This document shows positions 33,553 through 47,200 of a stretch of 64,000 nt of DNA, piece after piece (within the stretch, counting starts at the first letter, position 1; each line of letters starts with the position of its first letter). The DNA comes from Pomphorhynchus laevis (lineage: Eukaryota; Acanthocephala; Palaeacanthocephala; Echinorhynchida; Pomphorhynchidae). Below the pieces are notes generated by a model. That model ran no database searches and had not been told where the DNA came from. It saw only the letters and a program-made list of their open reading frames with translations. The position numbers and the translations under genes are program-made. Location: NCBI GenBank assembly GCA_012934845.2, contig WNNJ02002896.1, positions 1 to 64,000 of the forward strand, written 5' to 3'.

Positions 33553-34890
33553 TTGAGTCAACACATTTTCTATTAATAGAAATTAATAATTGCAAACTAT
33601 TCCTGTTATCAATGTAACTTTAAGCTCTAACTTAAAGTTCCAAAATTATAATCGTAATAGTTAAATACATTTTGTTATTTTATCGCAAAATTATGTAATG
33701 ATATTACATATTACATTAAATAACAACTCAATATTTTGATACGTACATTTTTATATTTACTTGGAATCAACTAACTGATGTGATTTCGATGTTACTGTTG
33801 GATTGTTATAATATCCCACAATTAATTTTTTAATAAAATTATAGTAAATTATTAAAAATTCTTATTATAAGGAGTTTTTAAAATATTCCTTGTAAATTAG
33901 AAAATCAGGCTGTGCAAACACGTAAAGGTAAAATTACAATGAAACATTAAGCGTTTAATATTATCTATGAGATCCCATTTTTAAGTGTAGGCTCAAAGGT
34001 TAAGCTGTATATCGATTATGACGTACTGTTATCTAATAGTCTACAGGTCTAATCTTGTATTTAAGAATAAAATTCTTACAACTTATTAAATGATATTTTT
34101 ACGGTTTTGATGCTTGATTGCCCTCTCATAATCTTTTAAAATGCATCAAATTTACATTTATGACCTGATTTCGAATGTCACTATAATGATTATCCGAGAA
34201 TCATCTGAATTTTGTTTACTATTCATTATTTATTATTTACTATTTATTGTACTATAATTTTATTATTAATTCAATACTATAATATTTAATGTTAATTTTA
34301 TAATATATAAGATTTATTATTAATGTAGTTAAAGATTAGATTGTCAAATAAAATATTTAATTCTTGATTAAGAAAAAAGTAATCTAAATTGTTATTTTAT
34401 TTGTTAATAATTATTTTATTACATTTTTACATTTATGTGTAGTACAATATACGTAATCACAGTCAACTGATCTGATTTCCATGTTATATAATATTGGATG
34501 TGTCAATATATTATCTATTTAACACATCACATAGGATTCAATAATCTGTGTACAATTTTAGTGCAAGTTTACAAGTACAATGTTTTCTTTAAACATCTAG
34601 GAATGTCTTCTCATTGACATTAAATCCAGATTGATAAATATGTAGATCAGTCAATTCAGTGATAAATTTGAGAATTATACACTGATCTGTACAATATTTC
34701 TGTATCTATTACACTCCAAAAGCTTTCAGGATCAACATACACTCTTTATAAGTGAAATATTTCACCTTTTAAAGTTAAATTGTCTAAAATCTGGATTCAA
34801 TTTAGCTAATGGCTATTGAATTAAAATCTTACCATCAATCACTTTGGAAATTATCGTTGTTAAAATGATAATTTAGCAAAATCATAGAAA
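33553..34890 (+). repeat. 0.85-kb duplication, copy 1 (3' of collagen gene)
   Basis: 34,078-34,890 is nearly identical to 50,759-51,560 in the same orientation, from TTATTAAATGATATTTTTA to TTTAGCAAAATCATAGA. A shorter match precedes it (TTGAGT..ACACATTTTCTAT at 33,553 and 50,590), with unrelated DNA between. This copy contains about 17 extra bases near 34,855. It ends about 30 bp beyond the probable collagen poly(A) signal. Confidence 0.9.
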
Positions 34891-34909
34891 AACAACTAGT
34901 TCTTTGATA

Positions 34910-35083
34910 AAAGCTTTTTATTGCAAGAAATGATCTTCTCTTTGTTAAATTAAAACAACTTAAGGAAATAAATTGTTAGCAGCATTTACGGTTAATAAAA
35001 TTGACGATTACACTAATGAAAAATAGAAGATAAATCTCAATAGAAAAACTTTAAGCAGAACAAATGGAACAAGATTATTTACT
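34910..35083 (-). other. collagen IV 3' UTR with probable poly(A) signal
   Basis: AATAAA on the minus strand (TTTATT at about 34,916-34,921) lies ~165 nt after the stop codon. Nothing else is seen in this stretch. Confidence 0.55.
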
Positions 35084-38000
35084 TCATGATTTGAATGATC
35101 CATAATCCATTATTGATGGTTTATTTGGCGTTACGAGATATAGATTTGCAGAGCATACTCTGCATCGACTCATTCGTGATCTTCGTTTTGAATCCGGTTT
35201 CAGAGTTTCCTCGTGAACGTGGGTTATAAAATCCTCGTTCTCAGGTAATGCACTCATGTAAAATGACATGAAATGAGGGTAGAAATTGCACTGATGTGAA
35301 CTCTTGCAGTGAAAGTACGGTGTGCCTAGATGTTGTTGTAAACAGGAACCCGGACTTGATAGAGTTTGTGCTCCTCCATGACCACCATCCGCACTAGCCA
35401 AGAAATGACTGTAACCCTCCCATAATGGAGTGTATCCTTCCGGACATTCAGGTATCCTGCTTGTCTGACTATGAACAGCAAACACCTAGCAGAATAATAA
35501 AGTATATAAGACCAAAATATGCTGCAAAAATTGTTAAACTTCAATGTTTCTTCTTTATCAGAAATTAAAAATTTAAAATATTAGTGACTAATTTTCTTCT
35601 TTCTTTAGCCCTCAGCTTGCAATTCACTGCGAACGATACATGAGGAATATCGAACTGTATCTATGACCCACTTCCTTGTTAATCAACTGTGCTATTTTGC
35701 ACGACTATTGTTAGCTTTTTTAAAGTAGCTTACCATAGGCTACTTTAAAGTAACATGTGTTAATGAGTCATTTTAGCTTAAAGATATTATACTCGACCAG
35801 ACAATGTTTATTTAAAACTACTGTCGTGCAAAATATGAGAATAATATTTGCAACTGCTTAATTTAATGATTGGAATTGCTTATTAGTAATTACAATAATA
35901 TAATATTATAATTATTTTATAATTATTATATTATTATTAATTATTTTATAATTATTATATTAACTTTAAAGCTGTAAATCACCATCAACAGATTTAAATC
36001 AAATTTTTATTAAAAAATTATTTCAATAATTAACAAATTTTCAAAAATTAATAATAATCTTTTCCAATTTACCGGAGAAGGACTTTCGCAAACTGAGCAT
36101 CTGCTGACATATGGTTCAATTTCATTCGATTTCCATGTGCTCATATCATTTTTCATTGGATTATTAGTAGCTAGCCAGTATGAGTAATCATTACGTGTGG
36201 CATAGTGGCAGGTATTCATTATATCACAGAACATAAAAGGCATCGCACTGAATTTGACTAAACAACTGCCAGCCGAACCTTAAATTAAATCTCATTTAAT
36301 TTTACTATGAAATAACTTGGAAAATCGCTATGCAAAATCACATAATTTTTTTAATATTTTTATTTTCTTCAAATATCACAAATATCACATGCAATTTAAA
36401 TGATGAAAAAATTAGACAAATTTTGGTTTACTATAAAAGTTAACTAAAGAGATTTATCCGATAACCATATAGATTATCAAAGAATGTATGTTCACAATGA
36501 AAAGAAGGAGACAGTTTTCTACAAATTTTATGATCCGATTAATATCTGTATTGTCAACATGCCAGCTAAAAAGGTCTATAATTCTATACTCGATAAAATA
36601 GTTCCGATCAGATACAACTTTAAGGAACATTAGTATGTAATAAAATTAATGGATCATAATGCACCAGAAGGATTTCAAACGCTAAATTCTCTCATATATT
36701 ATCGTTGTGCATCAATATATTCAATATGGTAATGATTTAATGTAGGGGAATTAACTTTATAAAATTTCAACTAAGATTTTTTAAATTAAAAATATTTAAA
36801 ATTAAATTTGGAAAAATATTAATCTACAAACGCCTCAAAATTTATTGTAACTGACGCTATATATACCGAAATTTGCGTTTTTTTTAGATCCTACACACAT
36901 ATTTTTCTAATTGTGAAATTGCTAATTACATTTTACTATGTAATTAATTTTATAAAAATAACAGAAATCATAAGTTTACAAATTTTTATATCTCCAAGCA
37001 TATCATCGCATTTTCTTCTTTTAAACAGAATTGAACACTTTCTCTCTTCTTTTTATCTTTTTAATCTTTATTTAATCTCACTTTACCTATTTTTACTTTA
37101 TTTACTTAATTTAACACAAATTACTTCATTCATTAATCCGTTTACCCTCGATTTGCCTACTTAATGTTTAATATAAATATTATGTATTTTTCAAAAATAA
37201 CGAATTTATGGATAGAAAGTGATAAAAGGCAAATCAAATAAAAAATGAGGTAAAAGGGGATTAAGAAGCAAATGAAATTTAAGGGGGCAACTGGGGGATT
37301 AAAGGTGTAAAGGAGATTTAAGGTTTATACTTGAAAAATGATGGGTATAAAAGAATTATAGAACAAATACTATGGCAAATACCGGGATAATTTTTCCAAG
37401 GGAAAACAAGCTACCATGTTTCTAGGAAAAACTACCTGAATCAAATAATCACCATGAAATGAATATTTAAAGGCTAAGCGAAGTAAAAATCTTAAAACTA
37501 GTCATATTTTGATTCTAAATACGCTAAGCAGAGCAATATAGAAATCGATGGGGTGTTATAAAATAACCTAATCGAATATATTTAAATATTTGATTCATTC
37601 AAATGAAATTTAGGGAGTAATGTAGACAGTCGATTAAGGAATCGTCTAAATAAAAAGTTTAAAACTATAAATTATAAGCTTTAAATTACAGAAATACAAT
37701 TTTTAAGGTATCTCGTTGGGTTTCTTTTTGACAAATTGACCTGATTGTATTACCATATTCCTCATCTGGTCTTATTACTTTATTTAAACCGATTAGCATT
37801 TGAGTTATTATGTCTCATTGCATGCACTAATTGTCTTATTGTACTGCTAATTTGATCGTCTTTTAATTTTTTAAAAGAAAAACATTAAAAGACGTCATTT
37901 TTAATTGTATTTAATTAATTTATTAATTGCTCCATGTATTCCTGGAAGTCCCTAAAATAATAATATTAAAAATTAATTTTCAAATTAAATTCTAAAGGAT

Positions 38001-38283
38001 CATCAGTTTCGATGCTCGAGTCCATAAATTTAATTTAATTAATTATTTAACTAATTAATTACTAAAAATTTAATTAATTGTTTATATTTTCTAAAATTTA
38101 TTTGTTGAAATTGAATTAAATCAAAACATTTTGACAATATTTTCTTTTTTGATGTTGAACATCAACTTACCTAAATCTTGAAGGTGTGCGTATGAATCAC
38201 CCTGTATTCCCATAAATGAATATCCCCTGTATATTTCCACTGAATCAGCAGGACATCTTGGGATATCTGTACTTTGGCTGTGT
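35084..38283 (-). CDS. collagen IV NC1 domain, exons 29-31
   Basis: Exon 29 (38,283-38,171) starts [20 protein letters not shown], exon 30 (36,278-36,073) covers [19 protein letters not shown] to [11 protein letters not shown], and exon 31 (35,485-35,084) holds the second repeat from [17 protein letters not shown] to MSRCRVC plus a short tail. Each half has six cysteines in the usual places (RC, GSC, FC, TC, SRC-x-VC in the first). The NPM in the first half and the TLK before the last SRC align with the Met and Lys that peroxidasin joins by a sulfilimine bond in other animals; that bond is an inference. The tail after the last Cys, about 20 residues ending GSFKS, is longer than usual. Confidence 0.93.
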
Positions 38284-41200
38284 CTAAATTGAGGATAAAT
38301 ATCCGGGAAAGGCATTTCATGCTCTTACCTTGTAAATACAAATGAACCGTCTAGTATACCAATTGGTCCCGGGACACCCTCTTGTCCTCTTGGACCACTT
38401 AATCCAGGACTACCGGCACTTCCCACATACCCTTGATTACCTTTCGTACCCTTCATTCCAGTCAATCCTAGCATTCCAGGCATTCCAGGTTGACCTTGTT
38501 CACCTGGAAATCCAGGTAATCCTGCATCACCTTCAACACCAATTGGTCCTGGTAAACCTTAAGTACACAAAATGTTTAACATATTGCAACGATTCTTAGT
38601 AAGTACCAGAGAGCCCTGGTTGTCCAGCTTCTCCAGTATCTCCAGGTTGGCCATTATCAGCCTTCATGGTACGTTTTGGGCCTGCTAAGCCCGGCATTCC
38701 TCTCGATCCAGGAACACCTTGTAATCCACGTTCTCCTTTTTGACCAGGGAATCCAGGTATACCAGGAACACCAGGCAAACCACTATCACCGGCATATCCT
38801 TTTAACCCAGTTGCTCCATGTATTCCTGGAAGTCCCTAAAATAATAATATTAAAAATCAATTTTCAAATTAAATTCTAAAGGATCATCAATGTGCTATTT
38901 CGAAAAGTTTCGATGCTCGAGTTCATAAATTTAACAGAGAGTGTTATTACAACCTCATAATTTAAGGTCAACTGTGATTCGCACAGTTGTGATTATAGAT
39001 AACAATACACTTTCTTATATAAAAGACTATATAAAATAAAATGATGTTATGTGAATAAATATACAATTATAAGCGTAAATATTTAAAATAACTATGAAAA
39101 TAATTATGTTGACATTAAAATAACTTCTAAATGAGCGTATGTTCCATGTGCCATGTCAATATTTTTTATATTTAAACATATCGTGATATGCCTTTATCAA
39201 CAAAACTTTTATTGATTTACTGCATAATAATCTTGGAGTGAAAAATCTAAAAAAGCTTTATTATTAATAAATAATTAATGACGAGACATGGCACATTTGA
39301 AGTTATGACGAGACATAACTTCAACTCAACAGGTGAAACCGTTCTACAGTAATTTTCAGTCTCTTTGCAACCCTACAGCGAAAGTATACTTGGGATTTAT
39401 TTATTTAATATCTATAGGAACATATTAGACTTAACAATATATCAAAACTAACGTTGAAATCGATTACGATTATTTCATCACAATTAATAGTTGATATATT
39501 TAAAATTATTACAAACAAATTCTATAAGACGAATAAACGCAATGATTTAGTCTGAAAGAATGACTTTAGGAATCAGATCAGTTAACTTATACTAATTTAA
39601 TGATAATTCGTATTGAAAATTTTACTTTGATTTGAAGAAACCAAATATTTCGTCTATTTTGTAAAACTACATTTCTTCTCAAAGAAAGACAGAAATGTAT
39701 AAGGTTCCTTAAATTTTATATTAAAAATTGTGCAGCAAAAATAGATACATTTTTAGAGGGGTCGAATTACCATTAATAAATTTATTGTTGATAGTTGATC
39801 ATGACCAATTATTGATAAAGAATTATTGGAGCTGAATCACAAACATAAGAGAATTTTTTATTTAAAAATTAAAAAAATTATTTAAATGAAAATGTTTCTC
39901 ATGTTTTGATCCAGCTCTAATAATTCTTTATAAATTTATTATTAATAAAGAATTATTGGAGCTGGATCGAAAAAACTGGAAAAATCTTTTATTATATTTT
40001 TTAATTTATTATTTCGCTAACCTCTGTTAGCATCTTCAGAAATTTGCAATCTAATTACAATTGTAATTTTCTGAAGATGCTATCTCAGAAGTTATCGAAT
40101 AATTTATAAAATTATAAAATAGCTTTATTGTAAATATTTGATAATGATCCATTATTGATACAGTCTCCCCAAACCACTCAGCAATCTTATTAATGTCATT
40201 CTGCAAAGTTGTTGAATCAGATAATTCAACAACCTTGAATGATGAGTGTGTTCAACCTGTGAGTTCAAAACTACATATTTGATAAATAATTATTAAAGCT
40301 GGATCAAAGGAAAGAAGAAATTATTTTTGATATTTTGCTAACTTCTGTTAGCATCTTCAAAAAATTACATGTAATTACCTCGAATCATCTTCAATAGTTT
40401 TCTAAAGACGCTAACAGAAGTTAGTGATATATCAAATAAAATGTTCCTTCTTTCTTTGAACCATCTCCAATAATTCTTTAATTACATATTATAGATATAA
40501 TGCTATTTAGTACGCTTTCTGCCACAGTTTGTGCTTAACCACAATTTTTTATTTTTAAATTTTATATTTGTCTAAAATAGTCTGATTCAAACTCAATACA
40601 TGTGTAACACAATTTTGGTGACATCAGCAAAATGTTAGCTACAACCACAATTCTACAAATTACATATATCGATGCAACACATTCGATGACATGTTTAATT
40701 TTAAATAGTTGATCCATTATTGATAAAGAATTATTGGAGCTGGATCGGAAAATTTTATCTGATATTTCGCTAGCTTCTGTTAGCATCTTCAGAAAATTAG
40801 GTAATTTTCTGAAGATGCTAACAGAAGTTAGCGAAATATCAAAAATAATTTCTTTCCATTGACACAGCTTCAATAATTATTTTCCAATTAAATTTGCTAT
40901 TTCGATCACTTTGTTAATGTATTTTGTTATTGTTATAGACATTTTGCATTTCTGATTATGCTTAACAATCTGAGATCTGAATACGTACAACCCGCATTTG
41001 AATCTTGTGATGACTATAATCAGCTATAGATTTAAAATTCCAAAATAATTGTCTAAACAATGTTCTAATCCAAGCAAAATATTGCTACCGCGTCAAAGAT
41101 AATAATTAAAACGGAAACTACTGATTTTAATTATAAAATCTCACTCGAATTCCAGGGTATCCAGTTATACCCATTGGCCCTTGAGGTCCAATATCTCCTT

Positions 41201-44200
41201 TATCACCAACTCGTCCGTGTAATCCACTCTTACCATCTTTGCCTTGTTGACCAACACTTCCTTTAACTCCAGGTAATCCGACAATTCCAGATAAGCCACG
41301 TTGACCGTCATCTCCTATTTCACCTTTAGTACCGGCACTTGATATTCCTAAAGTTTAATAAATAAATATTAATTTATTTATAAATAAATAATTTAATAAA
41401 TTTTATTAATAAAATTTATTAATTTATTAATAAATTATTGTTAATTTATTAATAAATCATATTGTTAACTTATAACAATATGATGATGGATATCGAAATT
41501 TATTTAGTTTGAATGCTAATATACTTAACGATTTAGCTCTGTTCAAATTCTAAAACTTTGATTTTGTATAAAATTTCAACAGATTCTGAAATTAAAACAA
41601 TAATTATTGTAATTATATTTTATATAATGTAATAATTTTAATTTAGTATAATATTTTATTGTGAACGAAATTATAAGATCGCTATTATAAGAACACATAG
41701 CTAACTGATAAATATATATAAAGTTTTTAATTAATTAAGTTTTTGAAATATAATACTTCGTTCTATCACTTTCATTTCAATATTAAATATATTAAATTCA
41801 CTGTTAAATCACTTTTGTGATCGCATACGGACTTCACGGTTGTATGGTACTAATCATCATTGTAATGAATTCTTCTAAAGAGTGGTGAAGGATCCCTGAA
41901 CACTATTAAAAATTGGACCATATTGATGAAACTAAATAAAAAGAAAACGGTCTAGGTATTTAATTGCTGATGAATTGTGATGGTTTCCGATACCCAGTTA
42001 TATCTAATTTCCACGTTTTCTTATTAGTAATGACTCCGGGTCAGGCTGTAGTAATATTTCTACTATATATAAAATACCGATGAAGGAGTATTTGATAATT
42101 GATTAATGAGATCCATATTCAATATTAGATTGAGTTTTAAGTTTTACAAAGATAAATATTTTTGTCCATATTTAACTAATAGCTAAGATAATCCAGATTT
42201 CTCTGAAATCTGGATTATCTGGATTATTTTTAATGAGCTTTTCAATAACTTTTATTCATCGCTTAAATTTATGGTTCAAAAACTTGAACGATAAATTTTT
42301 TGAACAATAAATTTAAGCCCTGAATAAGAGTCATTGAAATACTCGAAACGCGTTGGCTATGATTTAAGAAAACACGTTTGTGTTTGCAGGTTCTTTATTC
42401 TACTGAGGAGTGTTATCATATACTCCATTGCTTCTGTGCTAAAGTGGTCTAGAAGTGACATGGAATTTACAGTTCGAAGCAATAGCTAAACGCATCTTAA
42501 GCTTGATAAAACATAAGTTACTGCTCATATACTTCAAAAGTTATAAATGCGAGTTTATTTCCGTTACAAAACTAAATGTTTATCAACTTATATTAGCGAA
42601 AAGTTGAAAAAGTGATATTTCCAAAGAAAATAAAATGTTCTTGTCATTATTAAAATACCCACAAAGTTTCAAAGTTTACAAAATTAAATTAACAAATCAC
42701 ACTTTAAGGGCATAAAAATCTGTTTACTGTAAGAAGTATTAAAGAGAATGTATCCGTTTGTTGGTTAACAGATTTATCTTCGAAAGTAAAAAAATAGATA
42801 TAAAATAAAAGTCAGAATGAACCATGTTTAAATGAACTAATAATGATTTTCGTTTAGGATTTTTGATTTTTTTTAATGTTCTACCTGAAGTATTGTTTAA
42901 TCCAAATTCAAAATTTCAAATCTTCGGAAATTTTCATGTTACATTGGCAATAAAAGGCTTTTAACAAATCAAGTGAGCAGAAATATTACAGAAAGTGTAA
43001 AGATCGACCTATTAGATCTGATTAAATTTCGAAAGTGTTTTATTTCATGAACAATATGTACAACATTGATCGCTGACCTTAAAGTTTATATTTCAAAAAT
43101 ATTATCATACCATCAATGCCTGGCAATCCTGGGAGTCCTGCAGCACCCTGATCACCTCTCATGCCTTTCATTCCGTGAATTCCATCATAGCCATTGTCAC
43201 CAATTTGACCTTTAAGTTGAACTTTAGCTAAAGTATAAGTTGAAAATTTAATTTTTATTTTAAAGGAGAAATAATGGCATTATTTATTACATGGCATTCC
43301 AGGTAGTCCAGGTAAACCAACTAATCCAGGTTCTCCGATCATGCCTTTAAATCCTTGATAGCCAACCTCTCCAACAAGTCCAAAACGGCCAGGAACACCG
43401 TCGTCACCAGGTTCACCGTGGATACCCGGTTGTCCCATCGGACCTTAAAAAATATAATTTTTAAACATAAACATCTAATAAATTTTACCATCAATTCCTG
43501 TTGCTCCAGGAGGACCAGTTAATCCTGGCATACCACGATCACCTTTCACCCCTGGATGCCCCCTCATTCCTGGAATACCAGGCATTCCTTGTTCTCCTTT
43601 TAAACCACCATCAGCAGGCCTTCCAGGCATTCCTGGTAATCCATAGTCACCGCGAAGTCCGGCTTCTCCGTCAATGCCAGGAGAACCGACAATACCCTTT
43701 AATTATTTTGTCATAAAAACCTTTTAAAATGAAACAAAATTTAGTACCGGAAGTCCACGTAATCCTTTAACTCCAGCATCTCCAGCTGATCCCTGTTCAC
43801 CTTTAATACCTTGAAGGCCTATAGAACCAGATAATCCTGGTATTCCGGGGATTCCTGAATCTCCCTTTTGACCTTGCTTTCCATCTGCTCCCGTTATTCC
43901 CGGTAGGCCCATTTTGCCTTTTATACCGGGCAATCCCGGTAACCCACTATATCCTTTGTCACCTCTAGGACCTAAATAATTAATAACGTTTCTAAGTTTA
44001 AAATTATTGAGGAAAAATTATACCTGTTACACCTTTGTATCCAACACCAGGCATTCCCGGGCTACCTTTAATGCCATGTTTACCAGGAATACCAGGTTGA
44101 CCAATAATTCCTTGTAAACCCTGTGGACCGTGCTCGCCCAACGATCCTTTTAAGCCAGGCATGCCATGATCTCCTTGTTGCCCGACGAAACCCATAGAGC

Positions 44201-47200
44201 CGTATTCACCAATAAACCCTTTTGGACCAGGCATTCCGGACAGATACTGTTCTGCATCGCGACCAGATTCTCCAATAATTCCCTTCATACCATGCCTTCC
44301 TGGTAATCCAGCGTCACCTGGTGCACCTGGCATACCTATAAATCCAGGTTCTCCCATATCTCCTTTTGAACCAGGTAGTCCATGAGATCCCGGTAAACCA
44401 AGTGTTCCGATATCGCCTTTCTCCCCTTTTGTGCCACTGACACCGGTTAATCCTCTTTCACCGTATCGTCCTCTTTCACCACTAATGCCAGGAAGACCAG
44501 GATCACCAGTCCTCCCGGGTGTACCTATTAGTCCTGGAATTCCATCTTGACCATCACGTCCAGGCATTCCCTGATCGCCGTGTATTACCTTGCCAGTATC
44601 ACCTTGGTCGCCATGTAATCCTTGAATGCCGGGTCTTCCATGAACACCAGACATACCTTTAAATTCAAACTACAAATTACAATTTAATTACTTTTAAGCA
44701 TGCCTCTATCTCCTCGTGTACCAGGTAAGCCCGGCAAACCAGGTTCACCACTGAATCCTTTCATTCCTGGAATGCCAGGATGTCCTGGAGATCCGATTAG
44801 ACCAATATCACCGATATGACCAGAAATAACTACAGTACTTGTATCACCACGTTCACCCTATATATTTACATTATATTTATATATTTGTCAATAACAAATT
44901 TTCTTCTTAACTTCATTATTTATTAATCAATCATATACTTTAATAAATTTTAATAACTTTTCTATCAATTTTTAACTCACCTTTCTACCAATTAATCCAG
45001 GGAGCCCAGACAGACCTGGCTTTCCTTTAGAACCACCATACCCTTGTGATCCATGGAAACCAGGCATTCCTGGATAACCTTTCAAACCAGCTTCACCTGC
45101 AAATCCAGGTAATCCGGCAATACCAGCATCACCTTGTTCACCCTTTTGTCCTGGTATCCCTGGTAGGCCTGGCTTTCCATCTTCACCATCAAATCCTATA
45201 GACAAATAAGACCTTTAAGTTATTAAAGATTTATAGCAAAAAATACTTGCCAGGCATTCCAGGACGTCCCCGATCTCCTGCTTTTCCTTTTGGACCATCA
45301 ATGCCATGAGTTATTAACGGCATCGGAGCTGGCTCTCCAGGTTCGCCTTTTCAAAAGACAAAATGTATAATAATTACAAATGAAAAATCTGACAAATTAT
45401 GTGAAATATAACCTTAGTTTGTTTTATTTTTAGAAAATTGCGTGATCGAAACAATATTGACCTTTACAAGTTTGAAAATTAAATCCTCAATTTTTTAATA
45501 TTCAAATTACAAGTGATTACAAAATAGATTTAAACAATCGAATATAATTTAATATAATTTTTTTCTTAGAATAGCCCTCTTTTATAAGTCCTAATTTGCT
45601 TCCCTACGTTGTTACCAGCCTTATGAACGTCTGCTTTATTGCCTTCAAAGACTTTGCCACATTCTTGTCTTAAGAAAAGGGCTTTCTTAATTGTTCTAAT
45701 TTTCTTATTCGTCTCTTGGCAAAGAACTTCAGCACCATCAAAATCAATTATGTGATCACTGTTCTTGCATTGATTGAAGACCGCTGATGATGAGTTGGCC
45801 GTTTTTACATACCGACGGTGCTGTCCTACACGTGTTTCTAGCTTTTCACCCGTTTGACCAATATATTTGTGGTCACAATCTCGACAGGGTATCGAATATA
45901 CACAACCCATACTGTTTTTCTTAGGTTTGCGTTTGAAAAAACCAGACAGACGTGGTGGGCATTTATAATAAGTCCTAATTTGGTTCCCTACGTTGTTACC
46001 AGCTTATGAACCCTCTTTTTGATTTGGAAGTCCCGCTTCGTCCCCGAAAATGGTAGCTGTAGATAAGTTATGGTTTCTTTATCATTTTGTTTCCACGAAG
46101 ATCTCATTGCCCGATGACTGGCTCTATGAATGATACGTTTGGGATAGCCACATTTGGACCATATATGTTATCTTTGTTTGCAAGCTCCGTTGTACTACAC
46201 AATTTTATTGCTCTGTAGAACATTGAGCAAAAAATTTTCATATAAATTTGTATTCTAAAAATAATATTTTTAATTAACTCTTATGTTCATTAATTTTTAC
46301 AAAGACAAAATTGTATATTGATATATTCTATTATAAATTATCACAATACCTCTTAATCCAGATCTACCGCGTTTTCCTCGAGGGCCTGGACTTCCACGCT
46401 CACCACGTTCTCCCGCTGCTGCAAATGGTGCAGGTTCACCGTCTTCTCCTACAGGACCCATTAAGCCTGGCGAACCTGGTTCTCCAGGTCGTCCTACATC
46501 ACCGGGTATTCCCTACAAATATGCATGCAATTGCTCTAAAATAATATTCAAATACTTACATCTGACCCGGCTTCTCCTTTACGACCATGACGGCCAGGAC
46601 GACCGGGAATTCCACTGGCACCAAAATCACCAATAATACCTTTTGAACCTGGTCTTCCTGGCATGCCTTTAATTCCCTTTATACCATCGGTTAGTATAAT
46701 TTCTCCACTATCGCCTTGTTCACCATCGTTTCCATCGACACCTGGCCGGCCGTCATAACCCTATCAACAACATTCGTTCTTTATTAATTAGGATGATCTA
46801 CATACAAGAATTCCACGTTCGCCTTTATTTCCTGGTAAACCTGGCAAGCCCGGCTCACCGGAGTGACCACGTGATCCAGTGGGCCCTATAGGACCAGTTC
46901 GTCCTGCATATCCAATTTCACCATCATCACCTCGCTTACCAGGAGGAGCAGGTGGACAATATGGGCAGGATCCAACATCACCTATAATTCATAATTATAT
47001 GAGCTTGCTGTATAATATTTTTATTACCAATTGGCCCTTTATCACCAGGACGACCAGGCATCCCAGGTATACCAGGAAAACCACTTGGTCCAGTAAAACC
47101 TTTTGGTCCTCTGGGGCCTCTTCCTTCAAAAGTGCTAACACGAGCAGGTATACCTAAAATTTTTTACAAATATTAAAAAACATTTTTTAATTTTATTTTA

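Larger units (their letters stand above)
38836..41144. other. collagen intron with MITE cluster
   Basis: 38,836-39,780 shows only AT-rich DNA, apart from the segment shared with 37,950-38,030. From 39,785 to 40,885 it is packed with MITE copies, listed separately. Confidence 0.6.

Noticed and set aside
35326-35544. Alternative frame over the last collagen exon
   Set aside because: Overlaps NC1 exon 31 in another frame and crosses its splice acceptor.
36913-37164. Plus-strand frame rich in Leu, Ile and Ser
   Set aside because: It lies in a collagen intron, composition follows AT/CT-rich DNA, and no motif is seen.
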